DNA of 41,933 nt from an uncultured Candidatus Saccharibacteria bacterium (GCA_946414345.1 CAMKOB010000008.1:1-41933); one strand, 5' to 3'; counted from the first letter of the stretch, positions 18,364 to 27,696 are shown. The notes: generated by a model not told the origin, from the letters alone. Made by a program: numbers and translations.

Positions 18364-19222
18364 TTTCAAGCCTTTCAATTCGTTTTTCAATCGGTGGATG
18401 CGTGCTTAACAAATTATTGAAAAAACCTTTTCTCAAAGGATTATTGATATACATCGAAGCCGCCGCCACATTCTGCGATTTCATTGGCTGCGTATGCGAC
18501 TGTAATTTCTTTAAAGCATCAATCATTCCTTCTGGATAACGTGTAATATTTACTGCTGAAGCATCAGCCAAGTACTCTCGCTGTCGCGACACAGCCATTT
18601 GTGCAATCGCCGCAAGAATTGGTGACAGAATCGCCGCCGCTAATATCAAAATATAGCCCATCGGACTACCCTCATTATCACGTCGCCGATTACCGTAATA
18701 CATCATTCGAAACGCAATATCTGAAATCAAACCCACCACACAAGTTAAACCAAACACAATCATCGAAACACGAATATCATAATTTTTAACGTGTGACATC
18801 TCGTGCGCCATCGCTGCCGTAAGCTCCTTGTCATCCATAATGTCAAGCAACCCAGTCGTCGCCGCCACAATTGCATGTTTTGGATCTCGCCCTGTTGCAA
18901 AAGCATTTGGCGCTGGATCCTGCACAATATAAACTTTCGGCATCGGCAAGCCCGTCGTAATCGACAAATTCTCTACGATATTATAAAATCTCGGATTGTC
19001 TTTTTTCTCAATTTCTTTCGCACCAACCATCACTGCCGCAATTGAACCTGATGCAAAATATTGAATTACAGCATAGACTATCGCAACAACGATAGTCCAC
19101 ACTGCAATCCACGGATCATTATAAGCCCAAGCAAAGGCCGCCGCAATCGCTGCAATCATCAAGACGAAGGCGATTATAATAATCACCGTTCGTCTTTTGT
19201 TTTCAGCGATTTGCTTGTACAT
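18344..19222 (-). CDS. htpX: HtpX-like M48 membrane metalloprotease
   Basis: This zinc protease is implicated in membrane-protein quality control. Two N-terminal helices (about 12-33 and 38-58) are followed by the zinc motif MAHEMSHVKNYD (H140, E141, H144), PAPNAFATGRDPKHAIVAATTGLLD before it, and a downstream glutamate in QREYLADASAVNITRYP. Two further helices lie between them. The 292 residues are normal. Its ATG overlaps the stop of lemA (TAATG), and the pair lemA-htpX is a common bacterial arrangement. Confidence 0.93.
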   Translation of the reverse strand: MYKQIAENKRRTVIIIIAFVLMIAAIAAAFAWAYNDPWIAVWTIVVAIVYAVIQYFASGSIAAVMVGAKEIEKKDNPRFYNIVENLSITTGLPMPKVYIVQDPAPNAFATGRDPKHAIVAATTGLLDIMDDKELTAAMAHEMSHVKNYDIRVSMIVFGLTCVVGLISDIAFRMMYYGNRRRDNEGSPMGYILILAAAILSPILAAIAQMAVSRQREYLADASAVNITRYPEGMIDALKKLQSHTQPMKSQNVAAASMYINNPLRKGFFNNLLSTHPPIEKRIERLENGKKSF

Positions 19223-19800
19223 TAGAATTTAACTTCTGGTGCTTTTTCAATTTTAGCTTTTTCAGCTTCCGCTACCTCAAAGTAGTCACGCTTCTTGAAA
19301 TGGCCAATGATTTTATTAATCAAATTAGTTGGAAATGTTTGAATCTTGGTGTTAAGTTCTTTCGCACCAGAGTTATAAAATCTACGTGCAGCCTGAATTT
19401 TATCTTCCACATCCTGTAACTGTTCTTGCAACTTCTTGAAGTTACCGTCAGCCTTTAATTCTGGATAAGCCTCAGCGATTGCAAAAATTTTGCCGAGTGC
19501 TGCTTGCATCTCATTTTCTGCCGCTGCAGCCGCTTTAACGGTTTTTGCGCCCATCACGGCAGAACGAGCTTCCGTCACCATTGCAAAGGTTTCTTTTTCA
19601 TGCTTTGCATAACCTTTTACGGTCTCAACCACATTCGGAATCAAATCCGCACGATATTTAAGTTGCACCGTGATATCACTCCAAGCCTCATTTACCCGTT
19701 CGTTTAAAGTGACCAACGAATTATAGGCACCGGCAAAAATCGAAACTAGTACGATTAATACCACCACTATAATAACAATTGTTAATATTACTGGACTCAT
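19222..19800 (-). CDS. lemA: LemA family protein
   Basis: One N-terminal membrane helix (VILTIVIIVVVLIVLVSIFAGAYNS) is followed by the LemA helical domain with LVTLNERVNEAWSDITVQLKYRADLIPNVVETVKGYAKHE. An EAYPELKADGNFKKLQEQLQDVEDKIQAARRFYN block follows. About 192 residues, normal for the family. Function is not well defined; the linkage to the M48 protease suggests envelope stress. ATG at 19800 is chosen because AAGGAG lies 5 nt upstream; a GTG two codons earlier is in frame. Promoter TATAAT runs 19834 to 19829. Confidence 0.93.
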   Translation of the reverse strand: MSPVILTIVIIVVVLIVLVSIFAGAYNSLVTLNERVNEAWSDITVQLKYRADLIPNVVETVKGYAKHEKETFAMVTEARSAVMGAKTVKAAAAAENEMQAALGKIFAIAEAYPELKADGNFKKLQEQLQDVEDKIQAARRFYNSGAKELNTKIQTFPTNLINKIIGHFKKRDYFEVAEAEKAKIEKAPEVKF

Positions 19801-19843
19801 TTCCACTCCTTATATTATTTATAATACCATTATAGCACAAATA

Positions 19844-20821
19844 TCATATGGCTGTCACGGCATTTGCGATTATGTATCCATAATACGCCGTAAAAACTAA
19901 TAACATGATAGCGCCCTCTTTTTTTGAAATTGGGCTTCCCTTTCTTGCCACAAACCAAAGCAATGCCGCACTCGCCACCATCATGACAACGTCAATCATA
20001 TTGAAGCTCTCTGGTTTAATGCCGCCAAAAATCGCCACCGGAAGCCCGAGCACAATACAAATGTTAAAAATGTTACTCCCAATAATGTTACCAACCAAAA
20101 GTTCATTCTCACCCCTCCTAGCTGCCGTAATTGTGGTAACAAGCTCCGGTAAACTAGTTCCAAATGCCACCACAGTAAGAGCAATCAGGCGATCCGAAAT
20201 ACCAATCACGCCAGCGATGGTTGAAGCGGAATTCACCACAAACTGGCTACCAGCTACCACGCCAACAAGACCTAGAATTACCAATAGAAACGACATTGGT
20301 AATTTATACTTTGGTTTCTCAACTTTTTTCTTCTCTTTGCGATTTTTACGTGTCATTGCGATAATATAATATAAGAAAATCGCAAAGAACAGAACGCAGA
20401 CCATCCCATCACTTCGAGTTATTAAGTTCTCTGTTGCACCAGAAAGCGCAGCGTCCAAAAATAGAAAAACCAAACCAAGAGAAGTCAGAAGAAGAAGTGG
20501 TAATTCCTTTGAAATTGTGTTTTTGTTAATCTTAATTGGGCTAATTAAGGCTGCAATACCAATTAAGAGTAAAATATTCAAAATATTACTCCCCATTACG
20601 TTACCAAGCAACATATCCGAATTACCACCCGCAAGTGAAGAAATAGAAACAGCTAGCTCCGGCGCACCAGTACCAAAAGCCACAATCGTCAAGCCAATCA
20701 ATTGCTTAGAAACTTTAAAATTAGATGCCACGCTTGATGCACCAGACACCAACCAATCAGCTCCTTTAATCAAAATCACAAACCCAAATAATAAAAGCAA
20801 AACTTGTAATACAATATCCAT
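19844..20821 (-). CDS. Na+/Ca2+ exchanger family (CaCA, YrbG-like)
   Basis: This 325-residue antiporter has about ten helices and both alpha repeats: VAFGTGAPELAVSISSLAGGNSDMLLGNVMGSNILNILLLIG and VAFGTSLPELVTTITAARRGENELLVGNIIGSNIFNICIVLG. The acidic residues in G-T-x-x-P-E-L are those that bind cation. A basic cytoplasmic loop (MTRKNRKEKKKVEKPK) separates the halves. It probably exports Ca2+ in exchange for Na+ (or K+). Promoter TATAAT (20855 to 20850) leaves a leader of about 22 nt with no strong Shine-Dalgarno. Confidence 0.92.
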   Translation of the reverse strand: MDIVLQVLLLLFGFVILIKGADWLVSGASSVASNFKVSKQLIGLTIVAFGTGAPELAVSISSLAGGNSDMLLGNVMGSNILNILLLIGIAALISPIKINKNTISKELPLLLLTSLGLVFLFLDAALSGATENLITRSDGMVCVLFFAIFLYYIIAMTRKNRKEKKKVEKPKYKLPMSFLLVILGLVGVVAGSQFVVNSASTIAGVIGISDRLIALTVVAFGTSLPELVTTITAARRGENELLVGNIIGSNIFNICIVLGLPVAIFGGIKPESFNMIDVVMMVASAALLWFVARKGSPISKKEGAIMLLVFTAYYGYIIANAVTAI

Positions 20822-20885
20822 TTTTTTGTTTTATTCCGTTTACGTTTATATTATATCACATTTTTACGCATAATTAACAATTTTG

Positions 20886-20894
20886 TGGTATAAT
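20886..20894 (+). promoter_or_regulatory. Promoter of tRNA-Gly
   Basis: TGG-TATAAT has its hexamer at 20889-20894. It lies 43 nt before the tRNA, so the precursor has a longer 5' leader than the other tRNAs in the window. Confidence 0.55.
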
Positions 20895-20937
20895 TAGAAC
20901 ATACTTTAATAGTGTTCCGTGTCGTATGGCACCACGT

Positions 20938-21014
20938 GCGAATGTAGCTCAGTTGTTTAGAGCGCTTCCTTGCCAAGGAAGAGGTCGAGAGTTAGAGTCT
21001 CTTCATTCGCACCA
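20938..21014 (+). tRNA. tRNA-Gly (GCC anticodon) with U19/A56
   Basis: The acceptor is GCGAATG/CATTCGC and the anticodon stem-loop CTTCC-TTGCCAA-GGAAG gives GCC. A73 and CCA are encoded. The D-loop reads AGTTGTTTA, so G18 is followed by U at 19. The T-loop reads TTAGAGT, with A instead of C at 56. The two changes would restore a Watson-Crick U19-A56 elbow pair. Confidence 0.93.
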
Positions 21015-21071
21015 TTTTTTGTTCAAAAAATGTTGAACAAACTTCAGAATATACGGCAGGCGCCAAAAATC

Positions 21072-24000
21072 CTACCGAGCTACACAACGCACAGAAAACC
21101 CAATACGACGATCGCCATTATATTGAGGGTCTGTGTAATTAGTATGATTGAAAAACAATCTATATATATAAATATTATCATGTACTACAGAAGACCAATA
21201 GTGACCATAGCGACCAACGCCATCAGACGACCCCCACCAATCTCCACTATAGACAAAATACGCAGGAGAATTCTGAATATTGCCAGAAGTACCACTAGTA
21301 AGACCAAGCGTCTCAACAAGATTGCTATAAGATTTATTGCCGCTACGAATTGGAAGTTGCCAACCGGCCGGGCAAATAGACTGACCAGTATCAGCTCCAT
21401 CCGTAATATAATTATCACTACTATTCATGGCAATAGCGGCCGTCCAGTTATAATAGTTTCCGATATGCATATGCCTATTATCACCGCAAACAGTAGTACC
21501 AGTTGTTATATCATAATAACCAAGCACACCATTCCAACATAAATCACCCGGATCATAAGACTGCGGTTCAGCCGTTGTATTATGCCAAGTCGTATCATTA
21601 GTAGCATAAGTAGCGACGCTTGGAGTCCAAGTTGAAGGAATATCAGTATTGGCAGAAGTATAATAGTCTGCCCGCGCCACAATGTCATGATCCAAATTTT
21701 GCGTCATCCAAACATTACCATCAGCAAGTTTAGAAATATAATAAGTCTTCTCATCACGATTATCTTTTAGTTGATATTGCCGACCCCTAGGCATAGAAGC
21801 CAACACGCCAGTTTTTTCCTCACTCGTAAGCGTCGCAAAATCCTGCATATAAGTAAGATCAGAAATACTTATGCTAGGTCCAGCTTCACCAGTACGAGCC
21901 ACGCACCGCACCGACCCTCCGGCGTAACGATGAAACTCAACGCCAACATCCATAGTACCACCACGGGTAAAGGAAAAACCCCAAGCACCAGAATCTCTAT
22001 AAATTGAGGATGGCCAATAGGACCCCGAGCTACCTGTACCAGTGGTTCCCAAGCCACCTGAAGCAATAGACCATGCCGGGTCCCAACCTCCACCATATAC
22101 AAAATACAGAGGCGCATTTTGGATATTGCCAGAAACACCACTGGTAAGATCATATTCCGTAACTAACCCATCATATGATCTGCTACCACTAAGAGCTGGC
22201 AATCTCCAACCAGCCGGACAGATAGACTGGTTCACATCGGTATGATTAGCGGTATAAGAACTGCTATCATTCATCGCTATTGCAGCTGTAAAATTATAAT
22301 AATTGCCAATATGGTAATGCTTTTCATTGCCACAGGCTCCAGCATAATCATCCAACGTCCCATAATAATCCGGCGAAATAGCACCATTCCAACAAAGATC
22401 TCCCGGGTCATAAGATTCCGGAGTCGAATCAGAGTGTTCCCAAGTACTATCACCCGTAGAATAGGTAGAACGCGCTGGCTTCCAAGTGGCCGTTTCATAT
22501 TGTTGAGTATTAGAATTATACCCAATATCAGTATTCTCGTTAGTATAAGTCTTTTGCGATCTTATATCTAAATCCAAATTCTGCGTCATCCACACCTCAT
22601 ACTCATCACCGAGTAAAATTTTCGTAATTGTATAGCTCTTTCCATCACGCCCATCCACAAGCGTATACTGTGTTTCCGGCGTCATTGAGCCAACAATCTG
22701 CTCGCTATTTGGTCCGGCAAAATCTTGCATACAAACAGCACCGCCAATCGTAGTTGCTCCTGGATTACAGTCAATAGCAATTTCCCACTGCGCATAAAGC
22801 GTAATTGTTTCGCCTGGCTGCACCAAATCTAAGACTATATCATCTGGCTGATACCACGTACCAGTACCGTCGGAGCGCGTATTCCAACCAATGAATTCAT
22901 AACCAGCATTAGTAAACTCATTAGAATAGATATTCGCATTCGTATGTGGTAATACCCGCTGATTGCTCATACTGCCATTCCCACCATTAGAATCGTAGCG
23001 GATACTGTAATCATTAAACAGATAAAGATCAATTGTTTTTCCGGCATATTCATCATAATAATAAACTATCGCGCTTTTTAATTCTTCTTCATCACGAAAC
23101 CATTTTCCACTTATCAAATAGCCATCGTCGTCAATTACATTGTACCAAATCCTTTTTGGTTGTACGGAACCATTATTTCCATACCCCACCGGTAAACTAT
23201 ATTCGCCAGACTTATTAGCAAACGAGCAAACCCGTTCGGGGATAGTATCTTCTTGTTCATCATCGTAGATTGGATATAATCTAGCATAAAAACCATAGTT
23301 ATAACCACTTACTGGCTCATCATAGCTTTCCATCATAAATGTCAATGTGTCACCATCAACAACAAATGTTTCCCTGCCAGAAATATTACTGCCAGTATCA
23401 GACTCTTCGTCCCAAGTTGTAATTTCGTAAATAGGCAGATTTAAAATTGGCCCGCCATCAAATTGACCTTCGAAAATGCCTATCCACGCCTCATCTGTTA
23501 AAGCATATTCAATCTCGATTTTAATTTTATCGGCTCTTGGGAGCGTAACGGATTGGGCATAGTATCCGACATATGGCTCCATCATGCCGCCTTCGTCATC
23601 CAAATTATCACTTTTAGCAAAATGGCAATATGCATCTTCGATTGTTTCTATATTACTTGGTTTTTGATAAAAAACTGGATAAACCTTGGCATAAAAACCA
23701 TAGTTATAACCTTCAATTGGCTCGCCATACGTCCAGTTAACAATAGTAATTGCATCACCAAGAACCATAAATGTCTGTGTATTTTTTTGAGATTCATATG
23801 TATATATTTGTTCATATTCACCATTGTAATACCAACCATCATAATCATATATGTCATCAACGGCACCAAATATAATATCCGTATAGGATTCTCCAGCAAA
23901 AGCATAATCTATTTCCACTCTTAAAGCATCAGCACCAGGAATACTGACAATTTTATTAACAGTTGGTAAATATCGGCCACTCTGAGAATCCCGTTCACTT

Positions 24001-25049
24001 ATTGGATAGGGACCACTCTGTGTCCCATCATCACGAATATTTGGCGTCTTCACGATTTCTGGTTGTTCTGTGGTATAAACTTTGGAACAGTTACCACCTA
24101 CATAAGCTAGTTCGCAAGATGTACCGTAAACCACAGTGTTTACATCCTTGGTCCCAGCCTGGTCAAAATAATATCCATTACCATGGAAGTTTACGGTTAC
24201 GTCACCGTCAGTCACGTGCGCCACAGCAATATAATTAATCGTTACGCCCTCATAAGTACCATAGTCTAAATCTGGAGTAACATAGGCTCCGTAATAAAGC
24301 GTAGTTTCATCATTAGCTTCTGTGGCATCAGAACCAGAGACCTTTACCACCATAGCATCTTTTTCTGCTGTTGGAAGCCCTCTAAATTTAATCTCATCCT
24401 GTGAGTTTGGTCGAGATAGAGCAATGCCCCAGGTATTGTCTGTGAGAGCTTGGGATTGGCTAGTCTCTAGCATGGTAATAGCATCGTTAGAATCATTAGT
24501 TAAATCTGCACTAGTACTATCTACATAGGCCATTAATGTATACCCAGTATCTGTAGCGGTAGTAACTTTTACTTTGCTCTCACCAACTCCAAATACCGCT
24601 TCGTCTTCCATTTCTATATCAATAGCAGTAATGTCCTCTGTGGTAACTGTAAGAGAAGGGCCATCTACGGCTTCTGCACTGGCCATACGTTGATTATCGT
24701 TAAACTTGAGAATACCAAAAACACTAACTAGGATAATGAAGGATAACCCAGCGAGTTTCGGAACTAAATACTTTTGAGCACCAAGCTTCATTGGTGCATA
24801 GCCACCAAAACCATTAATCGAACTTTGTTTCTTGCGCCGTCTAATTAACAGAACAATTATGGCAACAACAACCAACACTATTAAACCAATAGCAATAAAC
24901 AAGGCCGTATTATTATTAAAAGCCTCATCCAGCCATTTACCAATACTCAACATACCAGTATCCGGAGCTCCTGCATCAGGAACTCCGTCTGTGTCTGGCA
25001 CCACAATTTCACTAGGATCAATCAAGTTGACCAGCAACCTAGATGACAT
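21072..25049 (-). CDS. Giant surface protein: PDTG tail, two TM, CUB-like repeats, InlB repeat, two FISUMP domains
   Basis: This protein has 1325 residues. PDTG is at 29-32, TM1 at 49-69 with the basic tail RRRKKQ, and TM2 at 97-115. A beta-rich domain (about 130-320) opens with TVTTEDITAIDIEMEDEAVF and contains GYTLMAYVDS. Two similar beta repeats (about 365-475 and 505-620) carry [IL]P[GR]AD-x-[LI]-[RK]-[VI]-EI and GY-NYGFYA-[KR]-[VL]-YP, like degenerate CUB domains. Then comes an InlB/Listeria-Bacteroides repeat (690-765; YDSNGG, GYEFIGWNT, LYAQW). Two tandem FISUMP domains (785-1055 and 1055-1325) follow, each with VWMTQNLD, YDPGDLCWNG, HIGNYYN, SICPAGW-LP and SVRCVAR. AAGGA precedes the ATG, and a small ORF and the family promoter lie upstream. 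Likely a host-contact or adhesion protein. Confidence 0.88.
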   Translation of the reverse strand: MSSRLLVNLIDPSEIVVPDTDGVPDAGAPDTGMLSIGKWLDEAFNNNTALFIAIGLIVLVVVAIIVLLIRRRKKQSSINGFGGYAPMKLGAQKYLVPKLAGLSFIILVSVFGILKFNDNQRMASAEAVDGPSLTVTTEDITAIDIEMEDEAVFGVGESKVKVTTATDTGYTLMAYVDSTSADLTNDSNDAITMLETSQSQALTDNTWGIALSRPNSQDEIKFRGLPTAEKDAMVVKVSGSDATEANDETTLYYGAYVTPDLDYGTYEGVTINYIAVAHVTDGDVTVNFHGNGYYFDQAGTKDVNTVVYGTSCELAYVGGNCSKVYTTEQPEIVKTPNIRDDGTQSGPYPISERDSQSGRYLPTVNKIVSIPGADALRVEIDYAFAGESYTDIIFGAVDDIYDYDGWYYNGEYEQIYTYESQKNTQTFMVLGDAITIVNWTYGEPIEGYNYGFYAKVYPVFYQKPSNIETIEDAYCHFAKSDNLDDEGGMMEPYVGYYAQSVTLPRADKIKIEIEYALTDEAWIGIFEGQFDGGPILNLPIYEITTWDEESDTGSNISGRETFVVDGDTLTFMMESYDEPVSGYNYGFYARLYPIYDDEQEDTIPERVCSFANKSGEYSLPVGYGNNGSVQPKRIWYNVIDDDGYLISGKWFRDEEELKSAIVYYYDEYAGKTIDLYLFNDYSIRYDSNGGNGSMSNQRVLPHTNANIYSNEFTNAGYEFIGWNTRSDGTGTWYQPDDIVLDLVQPGETITLYAQWEIAIDCNPGATTIGGAVCMQDFAGPNSEQIVGSMTPETQYTLVDGRDGKSYTITKILLGDEYEVWMTQNLDLDIRSQKTYTNENTDIGYNSNTQQYETATWKPARSTYSTGDSTWEHSDSTPESYDPGDLCWNGAISPDYYGTLDDYAGACGNEKHYHIGNYYNFTAAIAMNDSSSYTANHTDVNQSICPAGWRLPALSGSRSYDGLVTEYDLTSGVSGNIQNAPLYFVYGGGWDPAWSIASGGLGTTGTGSSGSYWPSSIYRDSGAWGFSFTRGGTMDVGVEFHRYAGGSVRCVARTGEAGPSISISDLTYMQDFATLTSEEKTGVLASMPRGRQYQLKDNRDEKTYYISKLADGNVWMTQNLDHDIVARADYYTSANTDIPSTWTPSVATYATNDTTWHNTTAEPQSYDPGDLCWNGVLGYYDITTGTTVCGDNRHMHIGNYYNWTAAIAMNSSDNYITDGADTGQSICPAGWQLPIRSGNKSYSNLVETLGLTSGTSGNIQNSPAYFVYSGDWWGSSDGVGRYGHYWSSVVHDNIYIYRLFFNHTNYTDPQYNGDRRIGFSVRCVAR

Positions 25050-25102
25050 TTTAAGTTTCCTTCATTTTTATATTTATGTATAACCTTAGAAAAATGCCGC
25101 TC

Positions 25103-25180
25103 TTATGCCGCAAATCTGGATACTTCCCAGACAACATTCACGCGTGAGCGACTTTCTTCTGTTTGTATTCTTATTTTCAT
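25103..25180 (-). CDS. 25-residue upstream ORF (possible leader peptide)
   Basis: The ATG at 25180 has a strong GAAAAGGA Shine-Dalgarno 6-7 nt upstream, and the ORF ends at TAA (25103). The peptide starts MKIRIQTEES and ends VSRFAA; it is charged and has no hydrophobic signal. It lies between the family promoter (25268 to 25263) and the giant surface gene, whose ATG is 54 nt after its stop. I do not recognise the sequence. It may be a regulatory leader peptide, a remnant of another gene, or chance, although the good ribosome site favours translation. Confidence 0.5.
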   Translation of the reverse strand: MKIRIQTEESRSRVNVVWEVSRFAA

Positions 25181-25229
25181 TGTTTTTCCTTTTCTAACAC
25201 ATCAGCACACCTAAAATCCCAATGTCTTT

Positions 25230-25271
25230 TGTGTTTTTTTATATGACCTTTATATGCTTATGATTATAAAC
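25230..25271 (-). promoter_or_regulatory. Surface-gene promoter and conserved leader (copy 2)
   Basis: Minus-strand TATAAT (25268 to 25263) is followed by CATAAGCATATA and AAGGTCATA. It matches copies 1 and 3. A second, degenerate AAGGTTATA lies closer to the gene, before the ATG at 25049, so the leader looks partly duplicated around the 25-residue ORF. Confidence 0.65.
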
Positions 25272-25348
25272 AACATAAAATCAAATGTCAATAGGAAAAT
25301 CGAAAATTAAAATCTATTTTGATAAATATCTAATTCTTAACCAGCCAA

Positions 25349-27592
25349 TTAGTCACTCTCCCACTGCGCATAAAGTGTTAAAGTCTCACCCAAATGCCCT
25401 TCAGCGGAAATCGGATCATCCGGATAATACCAATCACCATTTCCATCTGGTCTCGTATTCCAGCCTACGAAAACATACCCATCCTTCTTAAGATAGTCGC
25501 TATTCCAAATGCTCCGATTACCATCGAACTCTCCAATCCATTGTCTATTCCAAACAGGTTCCCAATCATCATAACTTGGTACGCCACCATTGGCATCATA
25601 ATTTATGATACGATAACCAGCTGCGTAAATATCTACTATTCTTCCAGCATAATAATCAATACGCGCCATAATATAATCTAGCATTCTGAATTGGCCATAA
25701 AACATCCGAGGTTGCCCATAGTAATCTTCACCCTCAATTTCAACAATCAAATACCACTGTTTATCAGGGAACGGATAGTCATCCGGAACAACAAACTCTT
25801 CAAACGCCCCATCCTTTATGCCAAATGCACAATTCTGCGCTGGTACAGTACCCTCTTGTTCTTCATCGTAGGCAGGGTAAAGTTTTGCAAAAAACCCATA
25901 TCCATAGCCTTCTACTGGCTCGTCCCAGAATCCATAATCAAAAGTCACAGTGTCACCGTCGAAAAATAATTCCTTTGTACCAGATATGTTCTCATTGTAA
26001 GCATATAAGTCTTCCCAAGAATTCCAGTCGCCATGTTCAAAACCTTCAACTATCTCTATTTCCGCTTCTTCCGTCAATGCATAATCTATTTCAACCTTAA
26101 TATGTGTTGCGCCTGGTATCGTTATAGGCTTAGTAATCCAGTTTTCATATTCATACAATCCAGTCGCATTTCCGTCATCGTCAATATTTTTACTTTTTAC
26201 AATGTAACATAAAGTATCTTCTATGGTGTTTACACTTTCCGGCTGTTCATAATAGATTGGGTAAACTCTCGCATAGAAACCATAATCATAGTCCTCAATC
26301 GGTTCACTACTTGCCCAAAAAAGAATCGTCGCGGCATCAGAATCAAAAACAAAAGTTTCTTCTCCGGCAGCATAATCACCATAACCAGTATATATCTCTG
26401 CATCATACCGAAAGTCATTATAATCCAAAACTCCACGAGCCATATCTAAGCCCACCGAACCCTGTTGATCAGAAATAGCATAATTAACTTCGATTTTAAT
26501 CGCATCAGCGCCAGGAATGCTTATGGACTGATAAATTTCATCTATCGGATAGGCCCCGTCCTGTGTCCCGTCATCAAGAATATTTGACGTCTTTACAATG
26601 GTATGTGGCTGTTCAGTAGTGTAGACTTTGCGGCAATTTCCACCTACATAAAACATTTCACAAGATGTACCATAAACTACAGTATTGGTGTCCTTGGTTT
26701 TTGCCTCATCAAAATAAAATCCATTCCCATGAAACCTTAATGTGATATCATCAGTGTCTATCACATGCGCCACAGCAACATAATTAATAGTAACCCCATC
26801 ATAGGTACCATACTCTAAATCTGGAGTAACATAAGTTCCGTAATATAGTGTAGTTTCGTCATTGGCTTCTGTGGCATCAGACCCAGAAACTTTTACCACC
26901 ATAGCATCCTCTTCTGTGGTAGGGAGTCCTCTAAAGATAGTTTGTTCTTGACTTTCTGGTCTAGTTAAGGAGATACCCCAAGTATTGTCCGTAAGGGCTT
27001 GGGAATAGCTAGTTTCCAGCATCTCAATAACATCATCAGACTCCGTATTAGTGAGACTAGTGGTACTACTATCTACATAAGCCATCAAAGTGTATCCATT
27101 ATCAGTAGCAGTAGTAACGGTTACTTTTGTTTCACCCATGCCAAATACTGCCTCGTCTTCCACTTCTATATCAATAGCGGTAATGTCTTCCGTAGTAACA
27201 GTAAGTGTATTGTTAGCTGCTTCTACGTTGCTGGTCATATGCTTTTCGTTGTAGCTTAAGAAACCAAATGCAGCGATAAGAACCAATGTAAATAATCCTG
27301 CAAGTCTAGGAACTAAATGTCTTTTAGTATTAAGTGTCATACCATTATAAGAACCACCTAGTTTATTTACTAGCTTTTGTTTCTTATGTCTTTTGATTAG
27401 AAGAATAATGACTGTTACAATAGCAAGCAGTACCGCTAGGCTAATAACGGTAATTATTAATGCATTGCTATTTTGGACATTGTTAGTACCTTGCCCAATA
27501 CTAAAAATACCAGTATCTGGTGTACCGCCATCAGTGTCTGGTATCACTATGTCGCTTGGTTCAATTAGATTGACCATCAGCCGAGAAGACAT
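25349..27592 (-). CDS. Surface protein: PDTG tail, two TM, CUB-like repeats, terminal InlB repeat
   Basis: This 747-residue paralogue of the 21072-25049 protein has the same start (MSSRLMVNLIEPSDIVIPDTD). PDTG is at 25-28, TM1 about 44-66 followed by KRHKKQK, and TM2 about 95-113. The beta domain TVTTEDITAIDIEVEDEAVF is nearly identical. CEMFYVGGNCRKVYTTEQ gives two conserved cysteines. Two CUB-like repeats follow (SIPGADAIKIEVNYA and TIPGATHIKVEIDYA, each ending Y-YGF[YF]A). The protein ends with an InlB-type repeat (YDANGGVP, GYVFVGWNT, LYAQWESD). There is no FISUMP domain, so it stops where its neighbour continues. AAAGGA precedes the ATG, and it has its own family promoter, so it is not simply cotranscribed from upstream. 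Confidence 0.88.
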   Translation of the reverse strand: MSSRLMVNLIEPSDIVIPDTDGGTPDTGIFSIGQGTNNVQNSNALIITVISLAVLLAIVTVIILLIKRHKKQKLVNKLGGSYNGMTLNTKRHLVPRLAGLFTLVLIAAFGFLSYNEKHMTSNVEAANNTLTVTTEDITAIDIEVEDEAVFGMGETKVTVTTATDNGYTLMAYVDSSTTSLTNTESDDVIEMLETSYSQALTDNTWGISLTRPESQEQTIFRGLPTTEEDAMVVKVSGSDATEANDETTLYYGTYVTPDLEYGTYDGVTINYVAVAHVIDTDDITLRFHGNGFYFDEAKTKDTNTVVYGTSCEMFYVGGNCRKVYTTEQPHTIVKTSNILDDGTQDGAYPIDEIYQSISIPGADAIKIEVNYAISDQQGSVGLDMARGVLDYNDFRYDAEIYTGYGDYAAGEETFVFDSDAATILFWASSEPIEDYDYGFYARVYPIYYEQPESVNTIEDTLCYIVKSKNIDDDGNATGLYEYENWITKPITIPGATHIKVEIDYALTEEAEIEIVEGFEHGDWNSWEDLYAYNENISGTKELFFDGDTVTFDYGFWDEPVEGYGYGFFAKLYPAYDEEQEGTVPAQNCAFGIKDGAFEEFVVPDDYPFPDKQWYLIVEIEGEDYYGQPRMFYGQFRMLDYIMARIDYYAGRIVDIYAAGYRIINYDANGGVPSYDDWEPVWNRQWIGEFDGNRSIWNSDYLKKDGYVFVGWNTRPDGNGDWYYPDDPISAEGHLGETLTLYAQWESD

Positions 27593-27646
27593 ATTTTTGT
27601 TCCTTTTTTATGTTTGATATGACCTTATACGGTTATGATTATAATG
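27593..27646 (-). promoter_or_regulatory. Surface-gene promoter and conserved leader (copy 3)
   Basis: TATAAT (27643 to 27638, minus strand), then CATAACCGTAT, AAGGTCATA and AAAAAAGGA before the ATG at 27592. Confidence 0.65.
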
Positions 27647-27687
27647 GGAAAAATGGTGGGCGTCAATAGTTTTTTCATAAAAAAGTA

Positions 27688-27696
27688 TGCTATAAT
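27688..27696 (+). promoter_or_regulatory. Promoter of tRNA-Cys
   Basis: TGC-TATAAT has its hexamer at 27691-27696, 13 nt before the tRNA. Confidence 0.65.

Noticed and set aside
20970-21542. Plus-strand 190-codon ORF
   Set aside because: It begins inside tRNA-Gly and lies antisense to the C-terminal FISUMP domain.
21072-22700. Tandem FISUMP repeats as a possible frameshift or assembly duplication
   Set aside because: The two domains differ clearly in sequence and length, and the frame is open throughout, so they are diverged modules.
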